A stretch of DNA of 22,456 nucleotides from VRUB01 sp046758085 (GCA_046758085.1 JBHHZP010000050.1:1-22456), one strand, 5' to 3'; shown: positions 7,960 to 16,878, numbered from the stretch's first letter. A program made the numbers and translations. Notes: a model not told the origin generated them from the sequence alone.

Positions 7960-10320
7960 TCAGGCACCGGGCCGCGATCGTTTTTCCGCGCTCACGCGCG
8001 GCTCTTTTTCGCTGCCGGCCGGCGCCCCAATCTGTGCCTGCACCACCGACATCGCGCTCATGTTGAGCAGGCCGCGTACTGTGACCGCGTGCGTCATCAC
8101 ATGCGCCGGGCGCGCCGCCCCAATAAGAATGGGCCCCACCGAGACGCCACCCCCCAACCCCCGCAGTAACCCGTAGGCGATGCGCGCGGCATCCACATTC
8201 GGCATGATCAGCAGGTTCGCTTGACCATGCAGGCACGACCCCGGTAACGCGCGCCGGCGTATCTCGTCGGACAGCGCCGCCTCCGGGTGCATCTCGCCGT
8301 CGACCTCCAAGTCCGGCACGCGTGCCCGCAGGATCGCCAGCGCCACCCGCATCTTACATGCCGAAGGTGTGTCATGGGTGCCGAAGTCGGAGTGGGACAC
8401 CAGCGCGACCTTCGGCGTTAGGCCGAACCGGCTTACCTCCTCGGCCGCGAGAACAGTCATCTCCGCGATCTCCTCCGCCGCAGGCTCCGGTGTCACGTGC
8501 GTATCGCAAATGAAAAAGGTCCCATTGGGGAGGATCAGCGTGGAAAGCGTAGACACCTCGCGAATGCCTTCGCCCTTTCCGACAATGTCGAGAATATTTT
8601 GCAGATGGCGCCGGAACGGACCCACGGTGCCGCACAGCAACCCATCGGCCTCGCCGCGTGCGACCATCAGCGCCGCGATCACGGTGTTGTGCGAGCGCAC
8701 CACGGTCTGCGCTTCGCGCGGGGACACGCCGCGGCGGCCCATGATCTCATGGTACTGGGCCGCGTAGCTACGGTTACGCTTGTCATCGAGCGGATTGACC
8801 AGCTCGAAGTCCACCCCCGCGCGCATGCGCAAGGCCAGATCCTGCAGTCGCCGTGCCACTACATCCGGGCGGCCCACCAGGATGGGAACAGCGATGCCCG
8901 CATCGATCACTTGCTGCACGGCTTGCAGCACGCGGCTCTCCTCGCCCTCGGCATAGATTATCCGTCTGGGATCGTTGCGTGCACGCTCGAAGATCGGTCT
9001 CATGAGCAGGCCCGAGCGCACGACATGCTGCGTCAAGCGCTCGCGGTATGCCGCGAGGTCATCGATCGGCCGCGTGGCCACGCCGCTGTCTATGGCGGCA
9101 CGGGCCACCGCCAGCGGCACCTCGGTAATCAGCCTCGGGTCGAAGGGCTTGGGCAGGATGTACTCGGGACCGAAACAGAGGGTCTGACCGCCGTAGGCCG
9201 CGGCGACCACGTCCGAGGCCTCGGCCCGCGCGAGATCGGCAATCGCGTGCACACAGGCGATCTTCATCTCCTCGTTAATCGCGCTGGCGCCGACATCGAG
9301 CGCACCCCGAAAGATAAAAGGAAAGCACAGGACATTGTTGACCTGGTTCGGGTAATCGGAGCGTCCGGTGGCGATCACCGCGTCCGCGCGCGCGGCCTTG
9401 GCCTTATCGGGCAGGATCTCGGGGAACGGATTGGCAAGCGCGAGGATCAACGGCCGCTCGGCCATTGTCCGCACCATTTCCCCGGTCAAGACACCTCCAA
9501 CCGACAGCCCCAGAAAAACATCGGCGTCCTGGATCGCATCCACGAGCGTACGCACGGTCGTCGCTTGCGCATAACGCGCCTTGTACGGATCCATCTCCTC
9601 GGTTCGCCCCTGGTACACCACGCCTGCAATGTCCGTAACGATAATATGCTCGCGCGGCAGACCCACGCGTACAAGCAGATCGAGACACGCGAGCGCCGCC
9701 GCGCCGGCCCCCGAGGTCACGAGCTTGACCTCGGCGATGTCCTTGCCGGTTACGCGCAGCCCGTTGAGAACCGCAGCGGTAACCGTGATAGCGGTGCCGT
9801 GCTGATCATCGTGGAACACGGGGATACGCAGGCGTTCCCTCAGCTTGCGTTCCACCTCGAAGCACTCGGGCGCCCGGATATCTTCCAGGTTGATACCGCC
9901 GAAGGTGGCTTCCAGACCGGCGATGATTTCCACCAGCTTGTCCGGATCGCGCTCCTCGATCTCGATATCGAACACATTGATATCGGCGAATTTCTTGAAT
10001 AAGACTGCCTTGCCTTCCATCACCGGCTTCGACGCCAGCGCGCCGATGGCGCCCAGGCCCAGAACCGCAGTGCCGTTACTGACTACCGCCAGCAGATTGC
10101 CACGACCGGTGAGTTGGAAGGACTCCGTCGGATCGCGCGCGATGTTCTCGCACGCTGCGGCTACGCCCGGTGAGTAGGCGAGTGCCAGCTCGCGCTGATT
10201 GGCCATCGGCTTGGTGGCAACGATGGCGAGCTTGCCCGGCGGCGGGCCGCGATGGTAGGCAAGTGCGGCCTGCGCAAGCTCGCTCTCGTCCACTGTGGCG
10301 TCATAGGTTTTTTGTGACAT
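7960..10320 (-). CDS. maeB: NADP-type malic enzyme MaeB with C-terminal phosphotransacetylase-like domain
   Basis: This enzyme oxidatively decarboxylates malate to pyruvate, usually with NADP+. It has 786 residues; E. coli MaeB has 759. The N-terminal malic domain shows LAYSPGVA with Y49, MEGKAVLFKK with K104, GGINLEDIRAPECF with E146 and D147, and FHDDQHGTAI with D171 and D172. The dinucleotide-binding loop is SGAGAAAL (about 203-210). From about residue 440 the protein is a phosphotransacetylase-like domain (IIYAEGEESRVLQAVQ, MHPEAALSD). In this family that domain is thought to act in acetyl-CoA-responsive regulation rather than catalysis. The ATG at 10320 follows GGAGG with a 5-nt spacer. 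It sits between acnA and aceE on the same strand and feeds pyruvate to the PDH complex encoded next. Confidence 0.96.
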   Translation of the reverse strand: MSQKTYDATVDESELAQAALAYHRGPPPGKLAIVATKPMANQRELALAYSPGVAAACENIARDPTESFQLTGRGNLLAVVSNGTAVLGLGAIGALASKPVMEGKAVLFKKFADINVFDIEIEERDPDKLVEIIAGLEATFGGINLEDIRAPECFEVERKLRERLRIPVFHDDQHGTAITVTAAVLNGLRVTGKDIAEVKLVTSGAGAAALACLDLLVRVGLPREHIIVTDIAGVVYQGRTEEMDPYKARYAQATTVRTLVDAIQDADVFLGLSVGGVLTGEMVRTMAERPLILALANPFPEILPDKAKAARADAVIATGRSDYPNQVNNVLCFPFIFRGALDVGASAINEEMKIACVHAIADLARAEASDVVAAAYGGQTLCFGPEYILPKPFDPRLITEVPLAVARAAIDSGVATRPIDDLAAYRERLTQHVVRSGLLMRPIFERARNDPRRIIYAEGEESRVLQAVQQVIDAGIAVPILVGRPDVVARRLQDLALRMRAGVDFELVNPLDDKRNRSYAAQYHEIMGRRGVSPREAQTVVRSHNTVIAALMVARGEADGLLCGTVGPFRRHLQNILDIVGKGEGIREVSTLSTLILPNGTFFICDTHVTPEPAAEEIAEMTVLAAEEVSRFGLTPKVALVSHSDFGTHDTPSACKMRVALAILRARVPDLEVDGEMHPEAALSDEIRRRALPGSCLHGQANLLIMPNVDAARIAYGLLRGLGGGVSVGPILIGAARPAHVMTHAVTVRGLLNMSAMSVVQAQIGAPAGSEKEPRVSAEKRSRPGA

Positions 10321-10534
10321 CGCACCCTCCGGGCGTTACCTGCAACACGAACCCTTGCGCGGCCCTATCTTGATGACCGTGTGGATTGCTTCGCGGTTAC
10401 ATTATTTTCTACCACGGACGACGCTGCTGCTGCCGCCTCAACACCCGTCATCGCCGTCTTGCGCGTCGAACGTTATTCGCCGCCCGCGATCGTTTCGGAC
10501 GGCGGCTCCCAGTGGACGCACGCACGACCCGATG

Positions 10535-13243
10535 CTACGCCGCGTTTTGATCTTCTGGTTTGGCAAGCAACTGACGCAGCACAAACTGCAGGATCCCGCC
10601 GTTCTTGTAGTACTCGATCTCGTCCATGGTATCGATGCGGCACTTGAGCCGGACCGTATCCCGCGATCCGTCGGCTCGGGTGATGCGCATCTCCATATCC
10701 ATGCCGGGTTTGAGTTCGTTTTGCACATCGGCGATATCGTAGGACTCGCTGCCGTCGAGCTTGAGCGTGTTACGGTCGGTACCCTCGTGAAATTCCAGCG
10801 GCAGAATGCCCATACCCACCAGATTGGATCTATGAATACGCTCGTACGTCTCCGCCACCACCGCACGCACGCCCAACAGCCGTGGACCCTTGGCGGCCCA
10901 ATCACGCGATGAGCCGGTACCGTATGCCTTGCCCGCAACCACGATGAGCGTAACGCCTTCCTGTTGATACCGCACGGCCGCGTCATAGACCGACATCCGC
11001 TCACCGTCCGGCATATGTTGCGTGATGCCGCCTGATGTTCCAGGCACCATCTCGTTACGCAGCCGAATATTGGCGAACGTCCCGCGCATCATGATCTCGT
11101 GATTGCCACGACGCGCGCCGTAGGAGTTGAACTGCGCCGGCGGGACATCGTGTGCAATCAGATACTTGCCCGCCGGACTGTCTGCCTTGATGGTGCCGGC
11201 CGGCGAGATGTGATCGGTCGTCACGCTATCGCCCACGATGACCAGCGCCCGCGCGCCCAAGATATCTCGCATGACCTCGGGTCGATTCGCCATATTTTCG
11301 AAAAACGGCGGGTTACGGACGTAGGTACTATCCTCCTGCCAGCGGTAGGTCAGGCTGGGTGGCGTTTGTATCCGCTGCCACTTCTCGTCCCCCTCGAAGA
11401 CCTTGGCATAGCGCATGCGGTACATCGCGGGCGTCAATGAATGGTGGATGACCTCTTCTATTTCGCGTTTCGTCGGCCATAGGTCCTTGAAATACACCGG
11501 CTTGCCGCTTGCGTCTGACCCGAGCGGGTCCTTGTAGAGGTCAACGCGCATCGAGCCGGCAAGTGCATACGCGACCACAAGCGGGGGCGAGGCAAGATAG
11601 CTGGCCTTGACCTGCGGATGGATGCGTCCCTCGAAATTGCGATTGCCCGACAGCACCGCGCAGACTACCAGATCGTTTCCTTCAATCGCTGCCGCGATGT
11701 CTTTGTCGAGCGGGCCTGAGTTGCCGATACACGTAGTGCAGCCGTAGCCCACGAGCTGAAAACCCAGATCATCAAGGGCCTCCTGCAGCCCGGCAGTCTG
11801 CAGGTAGTCCGTTACCACCTGCGAGCCGGGTGCAAGCGAGGTCTTCACCCAGGGTTTCTTCGTAAGGCCGCGGCGCAGCGCATTGCGTGCCAGCAGACCA
11901 GCGGCGATCATCACCGACGGGTTGGATGTATTGGTACAACTGGTGATGGCCGCGATGACGACATCGCCATCAGACAGTTTATGGTCTGCCTTGCCGACCG
12001 GCACTTGGCGAACCCCGCCTTTTTGTCCGAATACCCGGCCCAACGCCTGATCGAACGCCCCCGCTGCGCTCGACAGCGAGACGCGATCTTGCGGGCGCGA
12101 TGGCCCGGCCAGGCTTGGCTCCACCGTGGACAGATCCAGCTCCAGCGTATCTGAGTACACCGGGTCATCGGCGTCGGCGTGCCGCCACATGCCCTGGGCC
12201 TTAGCATAGGCCTCCACCAACGCCACCCGCTGCGGGTCGCGGCCGGTGAACTCGAGGTAGCGCGTGGTTTCCTGGTCGATCGGAAAGATGCCGCACGTTG
12301 CCCCGTACTCCGGCGCCATGTTCGCGATCGTGGCGCGATCGGCCAGGCTTAGATGCCCCAGACCAGAGCCATAGAATTCGACGAACTTGCCCACCACGCC
12401 CCTGGCACGCAACATCTGCACCACCGTCAACACCAGATCGGTCGCGGTAGCACCTTCTTTCAGCGCACCCGTCAGCTTGAACCCAACGACCTCGGGTATC
12501 AGCATGGAGATAGGCTGACCGAGCATGCCCGCTTCGGCCTCGATGCCGCCGACCCCCCAGCCGAGCACGGAAAGACCGTTGATCATGGTCGTGTGGCTGT
12601 CGGCGCCGATCACGGTGTCCGGGTAGGCAATCGTGTCCTCGCCATCGCGCTCGGTCCATACCACCTGCGCCAGGTACTCGAGATTGACCTGGTGGCAGAT
12701 GCCGGTCCCGGGCGGTACCACGCGGAGGTTCTGAAAGGCGGTCTGGCCCCAACGCAAGAACTCGTAGCGCTCGCGATTGCGCTCGAACTCCATGGCGACG
12801 TTCTTAGCGAACGCACCACCACTGCCTGCATAGTCGACCATGACCGAGTGATCGATGACCAGGTCCACCGGCGAGAGCGGATTGATCTTTTCAGGGTCAC
12901 CGCCCATAGAGACCATGGCATCGCGCATGGCCGCCAGGTCGGCCACACCCGGTACTCCGGTGAAGTCCTGCAGCAGCACGCGCGCCGGGCGGTAGGCGAT
13001 CTCACGATCCGAGCGCCGCTGCTCGCGCCACGCCACCAGTGCGTTGACGTCATCAACGCTGACGGAGCGCCCGTCTTCATTTCGCAGCAGGTTCTCGAGC
13101 AGCACCCTGAGAGAAAACGGGAGCCGCGATATATCGCCCAGACCGGCATCCTGCACCGCTTGCAGGCAATAATATATGTAGCGCTTGCCACCCACCTCCA
13201 GTGTGCGGCGGGCCCCGAGAGAATTCCGGCTGTTTGCCCCCAT
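10535..13243 (-). CDS. acnA: Aconitate hydratase AcnA
   Basis: This enzyme interconverts citrate and isocitrate through a 4Fe-4S cluster. It has 902 residues from the ATG at 13243, matching the AcnA/IRP1 type (E. coli AcnA is 891). Cluster cysteines are C436 (ITSCTNTSNPSVM), C502 and C505 (GYGCTTCIGNSG). Other family blocks are VIDHSVMVDYAG (129-140), VIGADSHTTMINGLSVLGWGVGG (near 211-233), the swivel-domain GSSRDWAAKGP, and SNLVGMGILPLEF. An upstream in-frame ATG at 13318 adds 25 residues without homology character. The chosen ATG has AAGGAG 6 nt upstream. A possible extended -10 (TGG-TATGCT) lies about 90 nt upstream at 13331-13339. AcnA-type aconitases are often stress-stable and can bind mRNA when the cluster is lost; whether this one does is not visible. 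Confidence 0.97.
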   Translation of the reverse strand: MGANSRNSLGARRTLEVGGKRYIYYCLQAVQDAGLGDISRLPFSLRVLLENLLRNEDGRSVSVDDVNALVAWREQRRSDREIAYRPARVLLQDFTGVPGVADLAAMRDAMVSMGGDPEKINPLSPVDLVIDHSVMVDYAGSGGAFAKNVAMEFERNRERYEFLRWGQTAFQNLRVVPPGTGICHQVNLEYLAQVVWTERDGEDTIAYPDTVIGADSHTTMINGLSVLGWGVGGIEAEAGMLGQPISMLIPEVVGFKLTGALKEGATATDLVLTVVQMLRARGVVGKFVEFYGSGLGHLSLADRATIANMAPEYGATCGIFPIDQETTRYLEFTGRDPQRVALVEAYAKAQGMWRHADADDPVYSDTLELDLSTVEPSLAGPSRPQDRVSLSSAAGAFDQALGRVFGQKGGVRQVPVGKADHKLSDGDVVIAAITSCTNTSNPSVMIAAGLLARNALRRGLTKKPWVKTSLAPGSQVVTDYLQTAGLQEALDDLGFQLVGYGCTTCIGNSGPLDKDIAAAIEGNDLVVCAVLSGNRNFEGRIHPQVKASYLASPPLVVAYALAGSMRVDLYKDPLGSDASGKPVYFKDLWPTKREIEEVIHHSLTPAMYRMRYAKVFEGDEKWQRIQTPPSLTYRWQEDSTYVRNPPFFENMANRPEVMRDILGARALVIVGDSVTTDHISPAGTIKADSPAGKYLIAHDVPPAQFNSYGARRGNHEIMMRGTFANIRLRNEMVPGTSGGITQHMPDGERMSVYDAAVRYQQEGVTLIVVAGKAYGTGSSRDWAAKGPRLLGVRAVVAETYERIHRSNLVGMGILPLEFHEGTDRNTLKLDGSESYDIADVQNELKPGMDMEMRITRADGSRDTVRLKCRIDTMDEIEYYKNGGILQFVLRQLLAKPEDQNAA

Positions 13244-13330
13244 GCTGCTCTCCTTCAAGACGTGCTGGCAAGTGTTGCGGGGCGATCGTGAATATGCGCC
13301 TGCGCGCGCGCAATGCACCCGGCTGTTACT

Positions 13331-13339
13331 AGCATACCA
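13331..13339 (-). promoter_or_regulatory. Possible extended -10 promoter for acnA
   Basis: The minus strand reads TGG-TATGCT, an extended -10 element 88 nt upstream of the acnA ATG, with an AT-rich stretch (TTTAGAAA) just before it. No convincing -35 is seen. This is a pattern match only. Confidence 0.4.
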
Positions 13340-13460
13340 TTTCTAAAGCAAACCACCGTCGTTCGCAATGGCTTGCGAGTAAACCAGCGAAGTATCTAGG
13401 GGCACGCCGGGTATCGTTTCACGCCTACGTCCCGATAGCGGCCCCCGGCATTACTGCAGA

Positions 13461-14033
13461 TTACGGTCGCCGCGCAAAGACCTCGTCAAAAACAGCATCG
13501 AGCCTGCGATTGGTACCCCGGATCTGCTCCACCACCTGCCTGGCCCAGTCGAAATACTCGCGCCTGCGGCCCAGGTCCCAGGAAGCCGGCGGGCTGTTCA
13601 GTATATCGCGCAGATTGCAGATCTTGTCTGCAAGCTTGACCAATCGCGCGCTGTGACTGGCATCAGCCGAGCGCTCGACTTGCAATCGTCTGCGATCTGC
13701 CTTGTCGAGCCGGGTGTCGTCGGTGACCTCGAGCACGATGTCGCAAATTCCCTTGCCAAACTCGCGCTCGATCTCGCTCGCGTGCGTCTCGGTATCTTCG
13801 ATCGTATCGTGCAGCAGTGCCGCCGCGATGACGCGGGCATCGCTCACACCGCCCTCGTTGTACAGCACATGCGCTACGGCTATCGGATGGTTAATGTAGG
13901 GCGATGCCTTGACGTCTTTGCGACGTTGGTCCCGATGCTTGTGGGCGGCAAAGGCAAGGGCCTGGATGATAAGACCGATGTCGTCTGCGCCGACCACGAA
14001 CGTGCTCGGGTGCGAGATGTGTTGTGTGCTCAT
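13461..14033 (-). CDS. MESH1-like HD-domain hydrolase (small alarmone hydrolase)
   Basis: This is a 190-residue single-domain HD hydrolase of the SpoT/RelA-hydrolase type, without synthetase, TGS or ACT domains. Likely metal ligands are H33 (HKHRDQRRKD), H75 and D76 (LLHDTIEDT) and D136 (KLADKICNLRD). The C-terminal half (EVTDDTRLDKADRRRLQVE near 102-120, and SWDLGRRREYFDWARQVV) follows the animal MESH1 pattern closely. MESH1 enzymes hydrolyse (p)ppGpp and, in humans, NADPH, so either substrate is possible here. The start ATG at 14033 is preceded by AAAAGGAG with a short 3-nt spacer. It lies 217 nt upstream of acnA on the same strand and may share regulation with the metabolic genes. The family assignment is firm; the substrate is inference. 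Confidence 0.88.
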   Translation of the reverse strand: MSTQHISHPSTFVVGADDIGLIIQALAFAAHKHRDQRRKDVKASPYINHPIAVAHVLYNEGGVSDARVIAAALLHDTIEDTETHASEIEREFGKGICDIVLEVTDDTRLDKADRRRLQVERSADASHSARLVKLADKICNLRDILNSPPASWDLGRRREYFDWARQVVEQIRGTNRRLDAVFDEVFARRP

Positions 14034-14204
14034 CGACTCCTTTTAATATATTTAGGTGAACGCGCCGCTGCGGACCGGCAGTGACCAGCATGCACCCTGC
14101 CCCGGGGTGCTCAGGCGCGCGGGAGCGAGGAAAATGGCCTGACCTTGGCGGACTGGCAGCTGCCTGCGGGTACAGAAAACTTGTTGGTGGCCGGCTGACC
14201 GGCG

Positions 14205-14450
14205 CTAGATGGCCCTCACCCTGAACCGGTGCTGGATCGGAAAGCACAATATGCCTTGCTGCCTACGCAGTTCGCGCCCATAGAGTTTGGCCGCGCGGTA
14301 GCCCAGTCTAAAGGAACGTCGCAAGTATTCAACCTTGCTCAGCTGGCCACCCTTCAGCGCATGCTCAAAACCGGCACAAAAGCGGTCCTGTCGTAGAAAT
14401 ACAGGCACCTCAATGCCCACATCTTGTGGTTTGGGATAGAAATAGGACAT
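14205..14450 (-). CDS. Small basic hypothetical protein
   Basis: This is an 81-residue protein of unknown function. The ATG at 14450 is preceded by GAGAGG with a 4-nt spacer; an upstream in-frame ATG at 14465 overlaps that signal and is less likely. The N-terminal half is mixed (MSYFYPKPQDVGIEVPVF). The second half is strongly basic (LRRSFRLGYRAAKLYGRELRR, about residues 43-63) and predicted amphipathic, ending in RFRVRAI. There is no signal peptide, membrane segment or cysteine motif. The basic helix could bind nucleic acid, ribosomes or a membrane surface. It lies 171 nt upstream of the MESH1-like gene on the same strand. A good ribosome binding site and non-random composition support a real gene, but no family was recognised. 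Confidence 0.6.
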   Translation of the reverse strand: MSYFYPKPQDVGIEVPVFLRQDRFCAGFEHALKGGQLSKVEYLRRSFRLGYRAAKLYGRELRRQQGILCFPIQHRFRVRAI

Positions 14451-14859
14451 CACACCTCTCTCCACTTATGTCGATTTCGCTTTCTTGACCGCCCTACAAT
14501 TATTTTGTAGCAAAGATCTCCCCAGCCTGCAGGAGGCGGCCATAATTAACCTCAAATTAAATACTGCTCGTCGTGGCTAGCCGGAGAACGCCGGGTGAGT
14601 GCAAACGACCGTGGCGTGCGCCCTTCGGGTGTCGCCGCGGCGCCGATGTTGTACCTATGTTCCCGACAACGGTCTTTCTTTACATGTAATTAGCAGCTAA
14701 AGTTAGCTTTAGAGATGGCTTGGTGGCCCCGTGTGGCGCAAGCGCGGTTTCCTGCAAGTTGAACCTCAGCGCGAGTCCTTTGCTCCCTGCCCGACCCCCC
14801 GGTCCGCTCGATTGAAGACGCGCCAAAGCCGTATGACCACCTTGAAGAGGACGACAACC
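14451..14859. other. Divergent intergenic region with small palindromes, no gene
   Basis: This 409-bp stretch separates the small minus-strand protein from the FKBP gene on the plus strand. It contains a 10-bp palindrome TTACATGTAA (14680-14689), a hairpin CTAAAG-TTAG-CTTTAG (14697-14712), and an inverted repeat CTACAA-TTATT-TTGTAG near 14499-14515. It is more AT-rich than its neighbours around 14510-14570 and 14670-14715, as expected for promoters in both directions, but no promoter could be assigned firmly. An upstream extension of the FKBP frame to 14731 is open but does not look coding. Confidence 0.5.
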
Positions 14860-15531
14860 ATGGGCATTAGAGCACTGCTGGGTTTTTCTCTGCTCTCACT
14901 TGCTATTTCCACCTGGGGAGCGGAGCAGACGACGATTAAGACCGATCACGAGAAGTTCAGCTACGCCATCGGCTACCAGATCGCCGAGAGCGTGAAACGA
15001 CAGGGTCTGGAAGTGGATGTGAATGCGCTGGTGCAGGCAATACGCGACGATCTTGGCGGAACCCCGCTCAAGGTTTCGCTCGACGAGATGCGGGCCGCAG
15101 TGGTGGCCTATCAGCAAAAAGTCACACTGGAGCTCGCGCAAAAAAATCAGCAGGCCGGAGACGCGTTCCTGGCCGAAAACAAGAAAAAGGATGGGATCGT
15201 GGAGACGGCAAGCGGCTTACAGTATCAGGTCATGGAGCCGGGCAAAGGCAAGAAACCGGCGGCGACTGATACTGTCGTGGTCCATTATCGCGGTTACACG
15301 ATCTCCGGTAACGAGTTCGACAGCTCGTACGCACGAGGCGAGCCGGCAACCTTCCAGGTCACCAGTATCATCGAGGGCTGGCAAGAGGCACTCCAACTGA
15401 TGCCGGAGGGGGCGAAGTGGAAGGTGTTCATCCCGCCGACACTGGCGTACGGCACCAATGGGGCGGGCGACAGCATTGGTCCGAATGAGACCTTGATCTT
15501 TGAGATCGAGCTGGTGCAGATCAAGCAATAA
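14860..15531 (+). CDS. FKBP-type peptidyl-prolyl cis-trans isomerase, exported (Mip/FkpA/FklB type)
   Basis: This 223-residue foldase has an N-terminal signal peptide (MGIRALLGFSLLSLAISTWGA, probable cleavage near residue 21). A Mip-type dimerisation region follows (about 27-125, with KFSYAIGYQIAESVKRQGLEVD and a long charged helix). The C-terminal FKBP domain (about 130-223) contains DTVVVHYRGYT, NEFDSSYARGEPATFQV, IIEGWQEALQLMPEGAKWKV and ETLIFEIELVQI. It should catalyse prolyl isomerisation and assist protein folding in the periplasm. The ATG at 14860 has AGAGG 9 nt upstream. An in-frame ATG at 14833 would give a slightly longer, more basic signal peptide and cannot be excluded. It converges with the MBL-fold gene, 42 nt between stop codons, with no obvious terminator between them. 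Confidence 0.93.
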   Translation: MGIRALLGFSLLSLAISTWGAEQTTIKTDHEKFSYAIGYQIAESVKRQGLEVDVNALVQAIRDDLGGTPLKVSLDEMRAAVVAYQQKVTLELAQKNQQAGDAFLAENKKKDGIVETASGLQYQVMEPGKGKKPAATDTVVVHYRGYTISGNEFDSSYARGEPATFQVTSIIEGWQEALQLMPEGAKWKVFIPPTLAYGTNGAGDSIGPNETLIFEIELVQIKQ

Positions 15532-15573
15532 GCCGTCCCATCGCCGGCGGTGTGTGCGGCTCACGCTGCATCA

Positions 15574-16563
15574 TCAACTCCGACCAGACTCGGGCCGTGT
15601 TTGCTGCGCCATTCGTTCGCGCCGATCGAGCCACGCCTCCAGCCCTTGCGTGTTGAGCTCGACATCGGTCGCGAGCAGTTCCCCGCAGCGCTCGGTCGTC
15701 AGAGCGCAGCCATGGGCGCGCAGCCCGTATAGAAGCTGATCCAGCATGCGTTGTTGAATGCGTACGCGGCGCTCGGGACCGTCGCCCGCCGCTGCTACGG
15801 CGATGTCGACAAAGGCGCGGATACTCTCGCGTAATTTCTGCGCCAGCGGAGCCACGTTTGCCACCCCACCGAAGTGCGTGAGATACATCCGTTGCGGGCT
15901 GTAGGAAAGCAAGCGATCGAGCGTGTGGAACCACGCATCGGGGTCAAACTGCGGGGGGGTGGTGGTGGCAAAGATAAATGACCCGTTGTCGGTGTCGAAC
16001 TCGCGGTAGGAGATACCGAAGGTGTCGCCAACAAAGAACCCACGGCTCTCCGCATCATAAATGCAGAAGTGATGTCGCGCATGCCCAGGGCTGTCGACAA
16101 ACTCCAGTGGCCGGCCGTGTAGCTCCAGCTTGGACCCATCCGCGGCCTCGACCACGCGTTGCGCCGGGACCGGCACCACCTCGCCGAAGCGCTGACGGAA
16201 TCCCGCCTCGCCGTACACTGCGCTCGTGCCTGCGATAAGCCGCGTGGGGTCAATGAGATGCGGTGCGGCGCGCGGATGGGCGACCAGGCGTGTGTCGGGA
16301 AGCTGGCGCATAAGCTCACCGGCGCCGCCGGCGTGGTCAAGGTGGGCATGAGTGGGGATCACATAGTCAACGTTGGCACGCGCGATCCCATAGTGATCAA
16401 GAGCTTGCAAGAAGCGCGGCACGCTATGATAGGTCCCGGTATCTACAAAGGCAGCGTGACCGCCGGCATGGATCAGGTACACCGCCGCCAGATTAGGGCG
16501 GTCGTAACCCGTGTCCACGCGAACAATATTGTGGTCAAGCTGTTGGCAGAAATCCAGGCTCAT
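15574..16563 (-). CDS. Metallo-beta-lactamase-fold hydrolase
   Basis: This 329-residue MBL-fold enzyme has a complete binuclear metal site: H72, H74, D76 and H77 in THAHLDHAGG, then H161 (SPGHARHH), D180 (VGDTFG) and H230 (LTHFGG). The N-terminal part (NLAAVYLIHAGGHAAFVDTG, about 24-43) is the usual first beta-sheet of glyoxalase-II-like and lactonase-like members. About 90 extra residues after the fold form a helical tail (about 240-329). The family includes thioesterases, lactonases and persulfide dioxygenases. There is nothing to choose a substrate, and the tail and the D-T-F-G block do not match persulfide dioxygenase well by eye. The ATG at 16563 lacks a clear Shine-Dalgarno, so the start is moderately certain. 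It is monocistronic, with a long divergent upstream region toward mdh. Confidence 0.9.
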   Translation of the reverse strand: MSLDFCQQLDHNIVRVDTGYDRPNLAAVYLIHAGGHAAFVDTGTYHSVPRFLQALDHYGIARANVDYVIPTHAHLDHAGGAGELMRQLPDTRLVAHPRAAPHLIDPTRLIAGTSAVYGEAGFRQRFGEVVPVPAQRVVEAADGSKLELHGRPLEFVDSPGHARHHFCIYDAESRGFFVGDTFGISYREFDTDNGSFIFATTTPPQFDPDAWFHTLDRLLSYSPQRMYLTHFGGVANVAPLAQKLRESIRAFVDIAVAAAGDGPERRVRIQQRMLDQLLYGLRAHGCALTTERCGELLATDVELNTQGLEAWLDRRERMAQQTRPESGRS

Positions 16564-16690
16564 GGCTGACGCCGTTGGCGGCGAAAAGGTATCGGAGAAT
16601 CGCTATGGTAACAGAGATTCACAACCGGGAAGTTAGCAGGCCGCTTTTCCGAAGCAGCCTGCTGGAGTAGTGCCGGGTGGCATCGGACAT

Positions 16691-16789
16691 CCGACCACTA
16701 ACCCCAGTCGGGCACCCTGGGCGCTAAAAACTGTGCACTCAAGCACAGGTTGCTGGGTAATGCGAGGTCTACGCAGGGTTAGTGGTCGG
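16691..16789. repeat. Structured element A, 99 bp bounded by a perfect 14-bp inverted repeat
   Basis: The arms CCGACCACTAACCC (16691-16704) and GGGTTAGTGGTCGG (16776-16789) are exact reverse complements. The enclosed 71 bases contain a nested hairpin AACTGTGC-ACTCAA-GCACAG(G)TT near 16729-16751. The outer stem plus inner hairpin would fold strongly as RNA or as extruded DNA. No direct target-site repeats are evident at the borders, and no protein is encoded. It could be a miniature mobile element, a structured noncoding RNA or an integron-like recombination relic; the sequence does not decide. Confidence 0.6.
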
Positions 16790-16878
16790 GTGATGCAAAG
16801 CAAGAGTCCTGCTTTTTGCTTTGTGAACCGAAAAAACCATGGTAGACACTGCCCCATAAACTCCGACCATAACCCAGT

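Noticed and set aside
8497..10002. A 501-residue open frame on the plus strand opposite maeB
   Set aside because: It is antisense to a fully recognised MaeB coding sequence. Its long open length follows from GC-rich codon bias, and its protein resembles no family.
12353..13291. A 312-residue open frame on the plus strand opposite acnA
   Set aside because: It overlaps and opposes a complete AcnA, and its composition is typical of a shadow frame.
16691..16789. Element A as an integron attC site
   Set aside because: The arms do not contain the GTTRRRY / RYYYAAC core sites in the right place and no gene cassette or integrase is present.
16796..16821. The CAAAGCA...TGCTTTTTGC hairpin as an intrinsic terminator
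   Set aside because: It lies between divergent genes where no transcript needs ending, and the stem is short with a bulge.
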